Part shown: in pieces, positions 10,501-21,345 of the stretch
Numbering within the stretch: position 1 is the first letter of the stretch
Layout of the letters: every line of letters begins with the position of its first letter
Assembly: GCF_012489685.1 (NCBI RefSeq)
Contig: NC_080042.1
Location: 95,444,576 to 95,508,575, forward strand
Direction of reading: 5' to 3'
DNA: 64,000 nt
Origin: Lotus japonicus
Lineage: Eukaryota > Streptophyta > Magnoliopsida > Fabales > Fabaceae
The notes under the pieces: model-generated
Database searches by the model: none
Told to the model about the DNA's origin: nothing
Seen by the model: only the letters and a program-made list of their open reading frames with translations
Made by a program: the position numbers and the translations under genes

Positions 10501-11476
10501 CTGTTTATTTAGATGAAAAGGGAAGATGTAGTTGGTAGCCTTTTCTAAGATTCGGTGCAAATTTGCAAAGCAAAATCCATGAAGTCAAGATGGGCAAGGT
10601 AAACAATTTCTGCGAGGTATTTCATAATGATAAATTGCATGCTTACCACTAGCATTTAATTCTGAAAACCGGGAGAATTTCTGTAAGTAGCTTATAAACT
10701 TTAAAATTAATTTTGAGGTACAATAAGCTTATCGATGAGTACAAGAAGCAAAAAATTTAAACGCCATACTTTGTGAATTGAGAGTGAGGATATTGACCCC
10801 AATGTAGTTGAGCATTCAATGTTTTTTTCATTTTATTTTTTAAAATTTCCGTTTGCAAAACTTGGATCTACAGTAGGACAAAAGCTAACCCCGAACATGA
10901 TTTGGAGCTTTTTCAAACATGCATGCCATGCAATGCAATTGGTGTTAGGTTGAGTCCAAAAATGAGACATCTAAAACCGGTCTAACTTTGAGGTATTATG
11001 ATAACAGTAATAATTATTAATAAAAATTAATGGGAGAGTAAAGTCAAAGAAAGAATTTAGTAGGGTAGGTTTTAATAGTATAAAATAAAATAAGTCAAAT
11101 TCAAGGCCACGCCCACTACACAGTAATATTCTGCCTGCCTGCCTGCTTAATTGACTATTTCCTAAAATTTCATATATGGTGTGCAAGCCATAAATCCTTC
11201 AACAGGCAGTCGTGTTATTTACGTTTTAAAATACATTTTTTCTCCTTTTCCTTCACACTTTTTGCCATACGTGTCTGAATTCAAAACTAAGATGTAGTAT
11301 TTTTTTGAACTATTTTGGGTCTCATTCAAACTTAAAATTCAAAGTACGCAGTGAAAGAATAACCTTCCAACTCCGCCACCAGCCACAAGAATTAAAGTCA
11401 AAGAACAAATTAACATAAACATGCTTATCTTCAATCCTAGCCTTAAACAATCCCCACCAACTTCAACTTCATGTAC
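7501..11476. other. Intergenic, no supported gene
   Basis: AT-rich DNA. A 117-codon open frame at 8678-9031 matches nothing I recognise and has no convincing splice or start context. Some T-rich/AG boundaries (for example around 8400) look intron-like, so an untranslated transcript or REV1 3' UTR exons cannot be excluded. No transposon ends or tRNA-like promoters were found. Confidence 0.5.
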
Positions 11477-11488
11477 TATATATATATG
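11477..11488 (+). promoter_or_regulatory. TATA box upstream of PIP-like peptide gene
   Basis: TATATATATATG lies 39-50 bp upstream of the chosen ATG at 11527. A TSS about 30 bp downstream would give a very short leader. Confidence 0.45.
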
Positions 11489-11526
11489 TAACATTCGTGA
11501 TCACACCATTCCACAATAGAAACATA

Positions 11527-11733
11527 ATGATGAAGAAGGGTTATTCTGTTGCAGTGAGAGTAAATGCCATTTCTCTGATCATCATGTTTTTGTTCCTGGT
11601 GCTCTCTCATGATCAGTACTCGATCAAAGTTGAGGGCGCGAGACCTCTCGGAGATCAATCTGCTTCTTCCTTCATAAGTTTAATTATCAGCCGAGCCTAT
11701 TCTGGCCCAAGCCACAGAGGACGTGGTCATTGA
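11527..11733 (+). CDS. PIP/PIP-like secreted signalling peptide precursor
   Basis: A 68-residue prepropeptide in one exon. After MMKKGYS there is a hydrophobic signal peptide (about residues 11-27, SLIIMFLFLVL), a variable spacer beginning VEGARPLGDQSAS, and the C-terminus RAYSGPSHRGRGH just before the stop. An SGPS core followed by a basic stretch and ending in GH is the hallmark of the plant PAMP-induced secreted peptide (PIP/PIPL) family. The mature peptide is cut from the C-terminus and sensed by a leucine-rich-repeat receptor kinase (RLK7 for Arabidopsis PIP1) to amplify immunity. I chose the ATG pair at 11527/11530 because an upstream ATG at 11497 would add ten polar residues before the signal peptide. 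The motif and signal peptide are seen; function in this plant is inferred. Confidence 0.85.
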   Translation: MMKKGYSVAVRVNAISLIIMFLFLVLSHDQYSIKVEGARPLGDQSASSFISLIISRAYSGPSHRGRGH

Positions 11734-12289
11734 ACACAAAAAAGCGAGACTCATTTTACATATATATATGTTTTTTTGTCCATATACATAAAAGCTAAGT
11801 ACCATATGGACTTGTTGTAGGAGTACATTGATTAATTTGACAACTCTGTTTATTATATAAATTACTTAAGCTAGCAAAGGATGCTTGAGTTCACAGGTTT
11901 ACAAGTCGGAATCGTTCTAGCTACCTCAAATCAATATATTGTTATTTAATTTGTGTATATATTTCTATGGTCACAAATATATTGTGTAAGCTCTTCTTAA
12001 GCATTGGAAAGACGCTCGTATTTATCTACTATTGTGCGTGATTGTTTTGATCTAGTTGCTTATTTTAATTTTGTATTTTCCCTTTGTTTGTAGAACTAGT
12101 AATTGTGACCAATTGTTTGACAAAACTTTCTTTTTCCGGTACGTGGTAACTTGGTTTGGATTGAGAAAGTTCCATAAGAACTTACTTCCTTAGTCAAGGA
12201 TGATGTACTAGCCTCTAAGCTTATCGTTCTCGTTTAATGAATTCTAATTACTTATAAAAAAAGTTAATCAAACAGTATTAATTCTTTTG
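11734..12289. other. Intergenic, downstream of peptide gene
   Basis: AT-rich; holds the likely 3' UTR of the PIP-like gene. Nothing else recognised. Confidence 0.5.
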
Positions 12290-12306
12290 AATCAACCTTT
12301 ACCTTT

Positions 12307-12550
12307 TGACTCTAGAAAATTGTACTCTTTTTCCTTCACCAGATTTTTCCAAGGGGGATTTTCCTGGTAAGGTTTTAATGAGTCAATTTTTCTTTAGTCT
12401 TTCTCCTTGGAGGCGTGGGTTATCTTTGGTAGTGATGGGATCATGGTCATTGTTACTGTTCTTTCTTTCTCCTTCTGTATCTACTTGTATTGGTTTGAAG
12501 TATCTCTTGTACTTCATTTCAATATATTTCTTATGGCTTATAAAAAAAAA
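12307..12550 (+). mobile_element. 5'-truncated LINE copy (3' tail only)
   Basis: The direct repeat AATCAACCTTTACCTTT flanks the insert at 12290-12306 and 12551-12567. The insert ends in poly(A) after CTTATAAAAAAA. The internal text (for example TTTCCTGGTAAGGTTTTAAT and TTGAAGTATCTCTTGTACTT) resembles plant LINE 3' UTRs. A long target duplication, an A tail and 5' truncation together indicate target-primed reverse transcription. Confidence 0.8.
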
Positions 12551-12567
12551 AATCAACCTTTACCTTT

Positions 12568-13364
12568 GATTTTTCAAAACTGCAGTGTCTTTTCATGAGT
12601 AATTTATGAACCCGGCCTCTTCTCCATGATCATTCCCGAATCGTAATTAATTAATGAGAAAAAAGGTTGATACTTTACATTCGAAATTTGATTTTCACAA
12701 CATCAATAATTATGTTTTATTTGAATTAAAATAAAAAAGAAATGTATGGTCTCGCCGCCGCTTTGTTCTTGGCCATCACCGCGGATCATGAGTACGTCGT
12801 CATTGTACATTGTTCTCATTGGTGAACGACCGCGCCACCACTTTAGCTAGCCGCGCAAAGGTCATGGTTCTCCATACCGGAATTAATGATTATATGATCT
12901 TTATCTTATTTACACAATGTGACACTTTTTTGAGTAAGCTACCATTAAACCAATACATACGTTGGTAAGTAAGAACACATGGTCATTTAGGAGAAACATT
13001 TACGGTTGTGAAGTGCATGAATTCATTGGAGGAGGAGGAGGAGGAGGAGGAGCAAAAAGGAATTATTTTTTTATTAAGGAAATTAAGGAAAAAGGAAATT
13101 AAAAGACCGTTAAACAAGTACTGTTTGGTTGCATAGTCGTCTTCTTGTAGTCAACTAGGAGTATGAGAACTCAGTCATCTGGATGCTGTGATCTTTGTGC
13201 ATGGTCACTTTTAGAGGCGACAAATAAGGTGAAATGGCTTTAGTGAGTAAATTAATTAATCGTTGAAACAGATCCGCAACTATCTGTCATGTAAAGTCCA
13301 TTTTCATGTATCTGTTGATCGCTGTTTGACTTCAAATGCCTCCTATTCCTATCTATCCTATGCT
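12568..13364. other. Intergenic, upstream of BSP gene; (GGA)n at 13028-13052
   Basis: Contains a GGA trinucleotide run and a short GC-rich island near 12750-12850 without an extended open frame. No gene recognised. Confidence 0.5.
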
Positions 13365-13373
13365 ATATATAAA
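13365..13373 (+). promoter_or_regulatory. TATA box of basic secretory protein gene
   Basis: TATATATAA lies 65-73 bp upstream of the ATG. A TTGAC core (W-box-like) occurs at 13326-13330, compatible with WRKY-driven stress induction, but one short motif proves little. Confidence 0.55.
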
Positions 13374-13437
13374 ATTAAGCTGCATGCAAATGACTGAGCA
13401 CAGAATTAATTAATTGTGCTAGCTAAAATTAACAAGA

Positions 13438-14205
13438 ATGGGTGATCAATTATCATACCTTATGCAATATGGGCTATGCTTCATAGTACTAACTCTGGTG
13501 GTAGCTCCTGTCCATGGTGAGGTAGAATATTCAGTGCTTAACAATGCTGAATCCACCATTGGTGGTCAGCGCTTTGACAGGCAAGTTGGTGTTGATTATG
13601 CGAAGGACACAATGAGCTCAGCCACGGAGTTTATACTGAAGCTGTTTGAGCAGCACAACAGTACTAGTGTAGCTGCTGACAGAAAAAATGTGCAGAAAGT
13701 GAGCATGATAGTTGAAATCAGTATCCATGGGGACGATGTCGACGATGCAGCATATTGTAGCAACAACGAGATTCATATTAGCGCAAGCTACATTGAGAGG
13801 TACAGTGGAGATATAAAGAAAGAGATTATAGGGATAATGTATCATGAAATGACCCACGTTTGGCAGTGGGATGGGAATGGTCAGGCTCCTTCAGGTCTCA
13901 TTGAAGGCATAGCTGATTTTGTGAGGCTCAAGGCTGGCTATGCACCTCTTGACTTGTGGGTTCCTCCAGGGGGTGGAGATAAATGGGACCAGGGATACGA
14001 TGTTACAGCTAGGTTTTTAGACTATTGCAATAGTATCAGAAATGGATTTGTTGGAGAGTTAAACAAGAAGATGAAGAGCAGTTATAGTGAAACTTACTTT
14101 ACTCAACTGCTAGGAAAGTCGGTTACTCAGCTCTGGACTGGCTATAAGGCCAACTATGCTGCTTCTGCCGCTATGCTATCCACCACAACTCTGTTAATTA
14201 ATTAA
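13438..14205 (+). CDS. Plant basic secretory protein (BSP family), putative secreted zinc peptidase
   Basis: A single-exon 255-residue protein. Residues 1-27 form a signal peptide (YGLCFIVLTLVVAPVHG). The body matches the plant basic secretory protein family: Tyr/Asn-rich start VEYSVLNNAEST, then the metal-binding HExxH-type signature H136-E137-M-T-H140 in YHEMTHVWQWDG, then GLIEGIADFVRLKAGY with an acidic residue placed as a third ligand, then VTARFLDYC. Family members are apoplastic and often pathogen- or stress-induced, and the fold resembles zinc metalloproteases; activity has been shown for only a few. Length and motif spacing are normal, so the gene appears intact. A Leu/Thr-rich tail (SAAMLSTTTLLIN) ends the protein. 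AATAAA at 14324 may be its polyadenylation signal. Confidence 0.93.
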   Translation: MGDQLSYLMQYGLCFIVLTLVVAPVHGEVEYSVLNNAESTIGGQRFDRQVGVDYAKDTMSSATEFILKLFEQHNSTSVAADRKNVQKVSMIVEISIHGDDVDDAAYCSNNEIHISASYIERYSGDIKKEIIGIMYHEMTHVWQWDGNGQAPSGLIEGIADFVRLKAGYAPLDLWVPPGGGDKWDQGYDVTARFLDYCNSIRNGFVGELNKKMKSSYSETYFTQLLGKSVTQLWTGYKANYAASAAMLSTTTLLIN

Positions 14206-14397
14206 TTAGTTTTAATTAATATAATTTCAGAATAACTATATATATATATAGTGTCATACACAAATGTGTCATCTGATCTGATCAGTGCTTTAAAAACATG
14301 TTGTGCACATCACTTCCCCTTTCAATAAATTAAATAAGTTACTTAGTTAATTTGCATAATGTCTTCAACACTTTCTTACTTATCCCTCCCTCAACAC

Positions 14398-14907
14398 TAG
14401 GGATGGCAATTAGTAGGGTCTGGGTAGGGTACTACAGTACCCATACCCGTGTTTTTAAAAATTATCCGTACCTGTTTTCATACCCACGTGGGTAAAAACT
14501 TAGATGTTCGTCCTCGTACCCTCTAGGTATCTATATGCCCATACTCGTGCCCATTACCTGCAATTTAACGAACCAAAATATATTTTTCACTAGGAAACAA
14601 AAATACAACTAACTTTTTAAATAAAAAAACACTATATAAATACAAAAGATTATCTAAATATTTAAAAAATAAAATTATTCAACTAATAATATTTTTTTAG
14701 AAGGAATAAGCGAGAAATATATAACTTTAAATTTATAATTTTAGATTTATAATATAGTCCGAAGTTGTAGGTTATTAACTTACTAATTTTAATAATAAGT
14801 GGAAATAAATTAGCAATTATTATGAATACCTTAAATACTCACATATTTTTTAAAAAAAGAGTAATTTGAAAGCTATAGCTTAAGTTAATTTGTTCATATA
14901 TTACCAC

Positions 14908-14943
<36 letters not shown>

Positions 14944-15121
14944 TGTGTCCGGGTATGAGGCGGGTTGGGTACTGTAGTACTCATACCCGCACTCATACCC
15001 ACTACTTTTTGCGGGTAATTACCTATACCCAACCCCATACCCATCAAGCGGATTTTTACCCTAACCATAGTGAGTATTTTTTACGGGTACCTTATGGGTC
15101 CGAGACCCATTACCATTCCTA
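14398..15121. mobile_element. Non-autonomous hAT-type element (724 bp)
   Basis: The ends are TAGGGATGGCAAT at 14398 and its inverted partner ATTACCATTCCTA ending at 15121. The flanks are CTCAACAC (14390-14397) and CTCAACAG (15122-15129), an 8-bp target duplication with one mismatch. TIRs starting TAGGGATG and an 8-bp TSD are typical of the hAT superfamily. The subterminal regions are full of GGGTA/TACCC motifs on both strands. The interior is AT-rich with an (ATA)n run near 14916-14942 and encodes no transposase. Confidence 0.85.
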
Positions 15122-15587
15122 CTCAACAGGTACATGAGCGCAAATTCGAATATGCATCCTGCATCTACGTATTATCCCTCTCTTTCCCATTTCTTATTTT
15201 ACTTTCTTTGGGCTCATAAATTATCTATTAATCTACAAAACTCATGTCCAGATATAGGCAACAAAACATAATTCACAATTAAGGGTGTGTTGATTCAATC
15301 GATGAGAGGAGATGGGAGGAGATACAACTTGATTTTCAAGGACTAAAATCATATATCCTCCTTTGGTGTTCTAGCAATCATACTATTTAAGAATTATCTA
15401 TGTGAGGTTACGTGACACAATTTTATAGGTGGAACAAAGAAAATGACACCAAATAAGAACATAAGATTTTCATTGGTGATCTCTCCATGGAGATGGACAA
15501 GGAGGTTGGGGTCCTAGGCCTAGCTGGCGCCGACGATGGATAGGGATGTGCTAGGGTTAGAGTTTCGGATAGGTCAAGCTCGAATTG

Positions 15588-15832
15588 GTAGCGCTCTCTC
15601 CCTAACGCCTCAGACCCTGCCCTATACTATACTCTCTCTTATGGCCTCCTTGCCTTGTCGACACTTGCACTATATCACGCTCTTCCTAACAAATTCCTCT
15701 CTAGAACCCTGACACTCTGCCCTATAAAGACACGGGGCGAGGAAAGGTGATACATGAAAGGCAGGGCAAGGAAGCCATTAGAGAGAGTTTGATATAAGAC
15801 AGGGTGTGAGGCCGTTATGAAGAGAGTGCTAC
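15588..15832. repeat. Large imperfect inverted repeat (72-nt arms, 101-nt loop)
   Basis: The left arm 15588-15659 and right arm 15761-15832 are reverse complements at roughly 80 percent, with one single-base gap. Paired blocks include CTCTCTC/GAGAGAG and GGCCTCCTTGCC against GGCAAGGAAGCC. An RNA across it would fold into a long stem. Confidence 0.75.
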
Positions 15833-16346
15833 ACCTATACGTGAACCTCTTCAACATTCCCACGTAAGTGACACTAACGATCAGTACATATGGAAGGACT
15901 TAAGCTTGTTGTAATACGAAGAGAGCATGCATAAATGTGAAGAAATGATACTTAACCTTACAAACATTTTATCAAAGCAAGATTGAGTGCAAATTAAACC
16001 GTGAGAGCCGTTGGGGACCACGCGCCGTCAACAAAGTGTCCCTTTTACCATTGATACGTACTGCTCATTCTACAAACTACAAGTGCAAAGACTGTCATCA
16101 AAATTATACAAGTGAAACACTAAAAAAGTAAAAATACACCCACATCAAGTGATTTTTTAAGAACACACAGTCAGGGCCGATTTCAAGTGTTTATGGGCTT
16201 CGGACAACACACTCCCTTTAACTAATCTATCATTTAGTGAGACGTTTGAGATTGGTATTGTCTAGAGACTCTAGGTTATTTGCACTAATATTTTCGTTAT
16301 GTAAATTTTCTCGAAGAGCATCTCAAATGTTTCGTACCTTGGTATT

Positions 16347-16600
16347 TTTTTTTTAGAAAACAGAAATATATTCCATGAAAATGAGGAAAGAGACAAGGTG
16401 TACAACCCTCTTAAAGAGTTAAAGGGATCAAAAAATTGGCCAAGCCAAACAATTAATAACCACTAATAAAAGCCTAAAAACAACCAAAGTAAACAAGAAA
16501 GACCCCGACACAAGCACCCTAGCAAGAAGAAACGCAGCTCAAACCCCAAAAGACCCGTCAAAACCCAAACAAAGAACAACCCAACACCAAATAAACTCCG
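16347..16600 (-). mobile_element. LINE-like 3' tail, antisense (tentative)
   Basis: It starts with a T run on the plus strand (poly(A) of a minus-strand insert). It continues with sequence that on the minus strand reads like a plant LINE 3' UTR (GGCTTTTATTAGTGG, TGGAATATATTTCTGTTTTC). No target duplication found. Confidence 0.4.
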
Positions 16601-17335
16601 CTAAGGACCGCTTATCACTCTTTTTGTGGGTCCGAAATGCCACATAGGAGTAAGGTACTCATAAGGTCGATGCACATCCTCCAATAGTGACATCTTATTT
16701 TACTTTTTGTTGGGTCCCACAATACTTCATATATTTTTATTAATTATTTTCACCTAATATTGATTTAAATTTAAATATTAATTCAATACAATTTATTTAA
16801 TATTTAAAAATATTTAATATAATTAAAATTCAACATGATAGGAAAAATACAATTAAAATTCAACATGATATTATATAAATAAAAATGAAAGAAAATACAT
16901 ATTTAAGTATCGTTGAGCCTTTTCTAGATTAATGGTTATGTTATTTTCCCTTGTCATGATGTTGTTGTTGGATGTTGGGTGAATAAAAGAGAAAAACACA
17001 TTTTTATTAAAGATCCTGCTTTGGTATGGCGTTTTAGCTGGGAAACATACCTTAAAAATTAGATCCCCACACCCAGCACAACAACTTGCTCCAATGGAAT
17101 GAAATTTAATTGAGATACATGATCTTAAGATAAGAACCAGGGCGACGGTACTGCATTGCATTTGAGCTTCTCTATGTATTCAAAATTATTCTATTGCTTC
17201 ACATAGATCCACTTGTAGGGCTCTGTCTCTTTTAGCAATTAATTTGACATGATATATTGTACTAGTATTTTATCTTTGAGAATCAATAAAAAACAATCTT
17301 GCTCACAATTTTATGTATTTTTCTTAGATCAACTG

Positions 17336-18579
17336 TGTTCTGGGAGCCTCCAAAACCGACCGTCCCCCGAGGACGATCGGCCCAATCTCGTAGCTCAAGC
17401 TCCACAATTCTTGTGGACCAGAGCTAGGGGACTACTGTTCTGGGAGACGCTCCAGCCGATCACTGCCCATGTCGATCACACTGTCTCCTCACCCGATCAA
17501 GACTAAGGACGATCAATCTTGATCGACCAAGCGATCCCACTATTTCCACTACTGTTCTGGGAGCCTCCAAAACCGACCGTCCCCCGAGGACGATCGACCC
17601 AATCTCGTAGCTCAAGCTCCACAACCCTTGTGGACCAGAGCTAGGGGACTACTGTTCTGGGAACTTGGGAGATACCTAGGTCCGACTCCACACTCCCACA
17701 AAGGACAACGGTGGGACCCAGGGCCTAGGAGTTAACTTCCCTCAACCACCCTAGAAAGCTAGGGTCTGTACCTACCACACGGGGAATCCTGGACCGTGAG
17801 ATCTCGCTGGCGTCGCAGGAATGACAAGAGGATCGAACGACTGGGGGCCACCCGCATACAGGGCATGCATGACTGTTCAGAGAACCCTAGTAACTCCTCC
17901 GCGAAAACGCCGCCCTTAAAGCTCATGCTCCACTGTGGCAGTGGACCAGAGCTGGGGGACTACTGTTCTGGGAAACCATGGCACGGACGACCAGAGCAGG
18001 CCCAGGGCGGAAACCTAACGAAACGGCCACCACCGCCCGTGGACGACCACCGCTCCAGGAAACCCTCGAACGGACGACCGGAGTGGACCTAATGGGACGA
18101 TCACCCACTAAACGATCGCTACCTCCTCCCGGCCCGCTTGGGACAGAGGAGACTTCCCTTTTTAGTACAAGACAATCACCGGGCCCACCATGTAGGGGTT
18201 GACCTATCCCAACCACCCTACGATACTAGTGGTTGGAGGCACAGATCCCAAGGAACCCTGGACCATTGGATCACTACTTTGCGGCATGGAGCAACAGAGG
18301 ATCCAACGGCCCAGGATGAACCAAGTACGAGCCAGGCATGACGTTGCATGGCTCCAACCCTAATTTCCCTTCGTGTATATAAGGAGAACTCCTCCTCCAT
18401 ATTAAGGTAACTCATTTCTTCACCTCTTCACTCACTCACTCTCATTCCCCTACTTACTTTGGCATTGGAGTCCCTTGCAGGAGCCCCTCCCGGGACCTTC
18501 TCCGACCGTCCCAGCTTCGCCGCGCCCCTCACCTTCTTCCTACCCCCGGCTTCTTGGGTAGTTTGGTCGCCCCCGATCA
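17336..18579 (+). repeat. 5' LTR of non-autonomous element (1244 bp)
   Basis: It starts TGTTCTGGGAGCC and ends CCCCCGATCA. GC-rich. TATA box TATATAA at 18376-18382, followed by a CT-rich leader. The start motif TGTTCTGGGA recurs internally at 17436, 17553, 17653 and 17964, each time preceded by a GGGGACTAC-like block or a shortened form. Open frames here (for example 17796-18092) recur in the 3' LTR and are not genes. Confidence 0.93.
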
Positions 18580-18599
18580 ATTGGCGCCGTCTGTGGGGA
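18580..18599 (+). other. Primer binding site of non-autonomous element
   Basis: TTGGCGCCGTCTGTGGGGA follows the LTR end directly. This PBS type is characteristic of Tat/Ogre-lineage plant gypsy elements and is the only lineage clue left in this element. Confidence 0.75.
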
Positions 18600-20670
18600 G
18601 CGGTAAAACTTCTCCTCCACCACGTTATTGGAAAAAACTCACTTCAGCCCCGCCCACAACAACCGAATCCAAGAAGATTGGAGAAGAGATAAGATGATCC
18701 AAGCTCTGTCTAAGCAACCGGCAGCTTCAACGCAAACGGCACTGTCCTCCATGCCTGCCACTTGACGTTTCCCGCTACTGCAGCAATGGCTTTCCCACGG
18801 CTTCTTCATCTTCATCATGGCCCATGTTAAAATCAAACAAAGAGAACGGAAGATCCAGGTAGATCGGTGAAGAAAAAGAAGGTACAAAAGAACTCGGGAA
18901 CGGAAGCAACAACGTTGAACCGCTCATCCACCACAAACCACCACTGAACTCCCCTCCACCCTCCTTTTCCTCCTTTCTCCATCTCCCTCCTTTCGTTCTC
19001 TGTTTAACCCTCAAGAGGAGAAAGAAACGATCGAGAAGAGCAGCGCACCAACGTCGATCTGCCTCTCTGATTGGAACTTCGCTGTTTACTCCACTGGTTG
19101 CCCCCGCCGCCGCTGGAATTTGGGGTAAAGATGGAGAATTTCCAGACGCAATTGCTGAAGGGGATGAGGGTAGCAACGTCCAAGCACACAAGAGGCAGGG
19201 ACATCCTAGTATTTTCGCAACCCTTCTTGGAAAAAAGTAAGGGTAGCAATGTCATAAGACTAAAAAGACAAGGGTATTTTGCTAAAACTCAAAACCCACT
19301 GGATTTAGAAGAGAAGCATGGCTGGTGGGTCACGAGCTACTCTTCATCAGGTCATCAATCACTCTTTTTCATCATTATTTTATCCTATAGTACTACCTAG
19401 TCTATGATATATGAACATTACTTCCCCCTTTTGTTATATATATCGTTTCCCCAACGTCTGCACAGGGGGGTTTTGAAAAACTAGCTTTTTATAGTAACTA
19501 AAATCTGGTTCAGCATCACGTGATCTTGTACCTTTTTTAATCTTAATTGATACTGCACAAATCTTGACAATATGAAGCCAAAGGTAGCCATTTAGACATT
19601 TCTAGTTTTTCTACCTTTTTTGGTCTTATATGAACATTTGCTTACTCCTACACGGTCAACATGCTCTTACCTCCTTTTATCTTATGTGAGTAACTATGTC
19701 AACATACACCAACATAACCTTATAAATATGGAACTGTATGCCCTCTTTTAACCGTGATGGGCCATGTGAAAGTGAATTACTGTTACATTCTTGTATAATT
19801 TTTGTCTTATATGAATATTGCTAAATGCTCCTACACCGACGTGGAACTTCAAAAACTAGTGGTAAAAACTAGTATGGTCTAACATCAGGCGAGGTGAACA
19901 TGATAGCTAAGTTAGCTATGTTAACAAATTATGCCTACAAATATATTGGCAACATCTTTGTTGACAAGGAATGTAGGACAAATTCGCCGGTTAAAATAAC
20001 ATGTAATATTTCTTTGATATATTAGCTATTGTTCTTTGGTAATTAAGTAAGCCTCTAGCGTGTGATATCTCTTCTGAACTAGTTATGATATGGATGAGTC
20101 GGCTTTATGGAAATGTCCAAATCTACTCTTTCCAACTTTACTTATACGAACCTTTACTTGAAAAGTTTGGTATCATGTGAGACACTACTTTAGCTCAAGG
20201 ACTAAATGAGGCCAGTCATGGGCACACTATGATAGAAAGACTAAGAAAGCCCCATTCTTATTGTCTTATGCTTGCTTTTGAAATATTGCCATATGATGAT
20301 TATCCCCACTGATATATGGGAGAAAAGCCGCACGACTATGGTGTGCCCACTGTCATTTTTTAGACTTGTTGGTCTTGTGTATATTTTGCCTACATGCTTG
20401 GCTTAGGGGACACTACATGTAGGAATTCTACGAGGACCATGAGTCTCATCAAGCAAAAAAAATAGAAATTCACCACCTAACACCCAAGGGCAATTTGGAC
20501 GATCAAGGATCACCAACTGAGTGTTACACATCGCAGCTAGTTCAAGACCATGAAAATGACTGAGCAATATTTCATATGCTATGCTACACATGTCTTATAT
20601 GAACGAATGTATTAGCATGACCTTGTTCAAAAGGTAGCAGGTTTTAAGGAATTCTCCAAAGCAGGAAAAG
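18600..20670. other. Internal non-coding region of the LTR element
   Basis: A GC-rich, host-like segment (about 18650-19330) is followed by AT-rich DNA (19330-20650). Minus-strand frames at 18775-19191 (138 codons) and 19004-19255 resemble no family I know. The composition break near 19330 suggests captured or nested sequence, but I find no transposon ends. Confidence 0.5.
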
Positions 20671-20995
20671 ACCTCGTAAAACCAATTAATTGGTTGAGGC
20701 GCCAAGAAGATAAAAAGACCTGACGGGCATAGACCCAACCGGGCACGACAAGACCTCGTAAAACCAATTAATTGGTCGAGGGGACGAGCAGATAAAAAGA
20801 CCTGACGGGCATAGACCCAACCGGGCACGACAAGACCTCGTAAAACCAATTAATTGGTCGAGGGGACGAGAAGATAAAAAGACATGACGGGCATAGACCC
20901 AACTGAGCACGACAAGACCTCGCAAAACCGATTAATTGGTTGAGACACCGAATAACTAGGTCTCGCCGAGCATAGACTCGGTCAGGCACGAAGAG
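20671..20995 (+). repeat. Tandem array of 82-bp units
   Basis: Units start ACCTCG at 20671, 20753, 20835 and 20917 (the fourth degenerate and 79 bp). The first three carry the perfect 14-bp palindrome ACCAATTAATTGGT; the fourth has one change. Coding frames here on the minus strand are artefacts of the repeat. Confidence 0.92.
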
Positions 20996-21345
20996 ACCTC
21001 TCGGGACTAATAAACTGGTTGAGGCAACAAAGAGTTGAAAGTCCCTTCCGAGTGCCTCAACGCTCGGCGAGAGGGATATGAAGAAGAAACCCTCCCCGAG
21101 CATCGCATCGCTCGACGAGAGGGTGATGAAGAAAAAATCATCCCTGAGCATAGCAACACTCGATGACAGGGATATGAAGAAGAGTTCCCTCCGAGCACCG
21201 CAACGCTTGGTGGGAGGGAATTGGAGATTAAATCCCCTGGAGTGTGTCAACGCTCGGAGGGAGAGGAGATGAAGACAAACCCCCCTCGAGTGTCTTAATG
21301 CCTGGCGAGAACGAACACGGAGACAAATTTCCAAGTGTTCAGACA
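20996..21345 (+). repeat. Second, degenerate array of about 60-bp units
   Basis: Repeated GAGGGATATGAAGAAGAA-like and CCGAGCATCGCA/CGCTCGGCGAG-like blocks recur roughly every 58-61 bp and become more diverged to the right. Tandem arrays upstream of the 3' LTR are a known habit of Tat/Ogre elements. Confidence 0.75.

Larger units (their letters stand above)
15122..17335. other. Intergenic, repeat-derived, no supported gene
   Basis: Contains the hairpin and a LINE-like tail listed separately, plus a one-sided transposon-like start (GGGTGTGTTGATTCAATC near 15294) for which I find no partner. No coding region is recognised. Confidence 0.5.

Noticed and set aside
17796..18415. Several open frames of 65-98 codons repeated at 22651-23270
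   Set aside because: They lie inside the two LTRs of the same element on both strands, have no family resemblance and simply reflect GC-rich LTR sequence.
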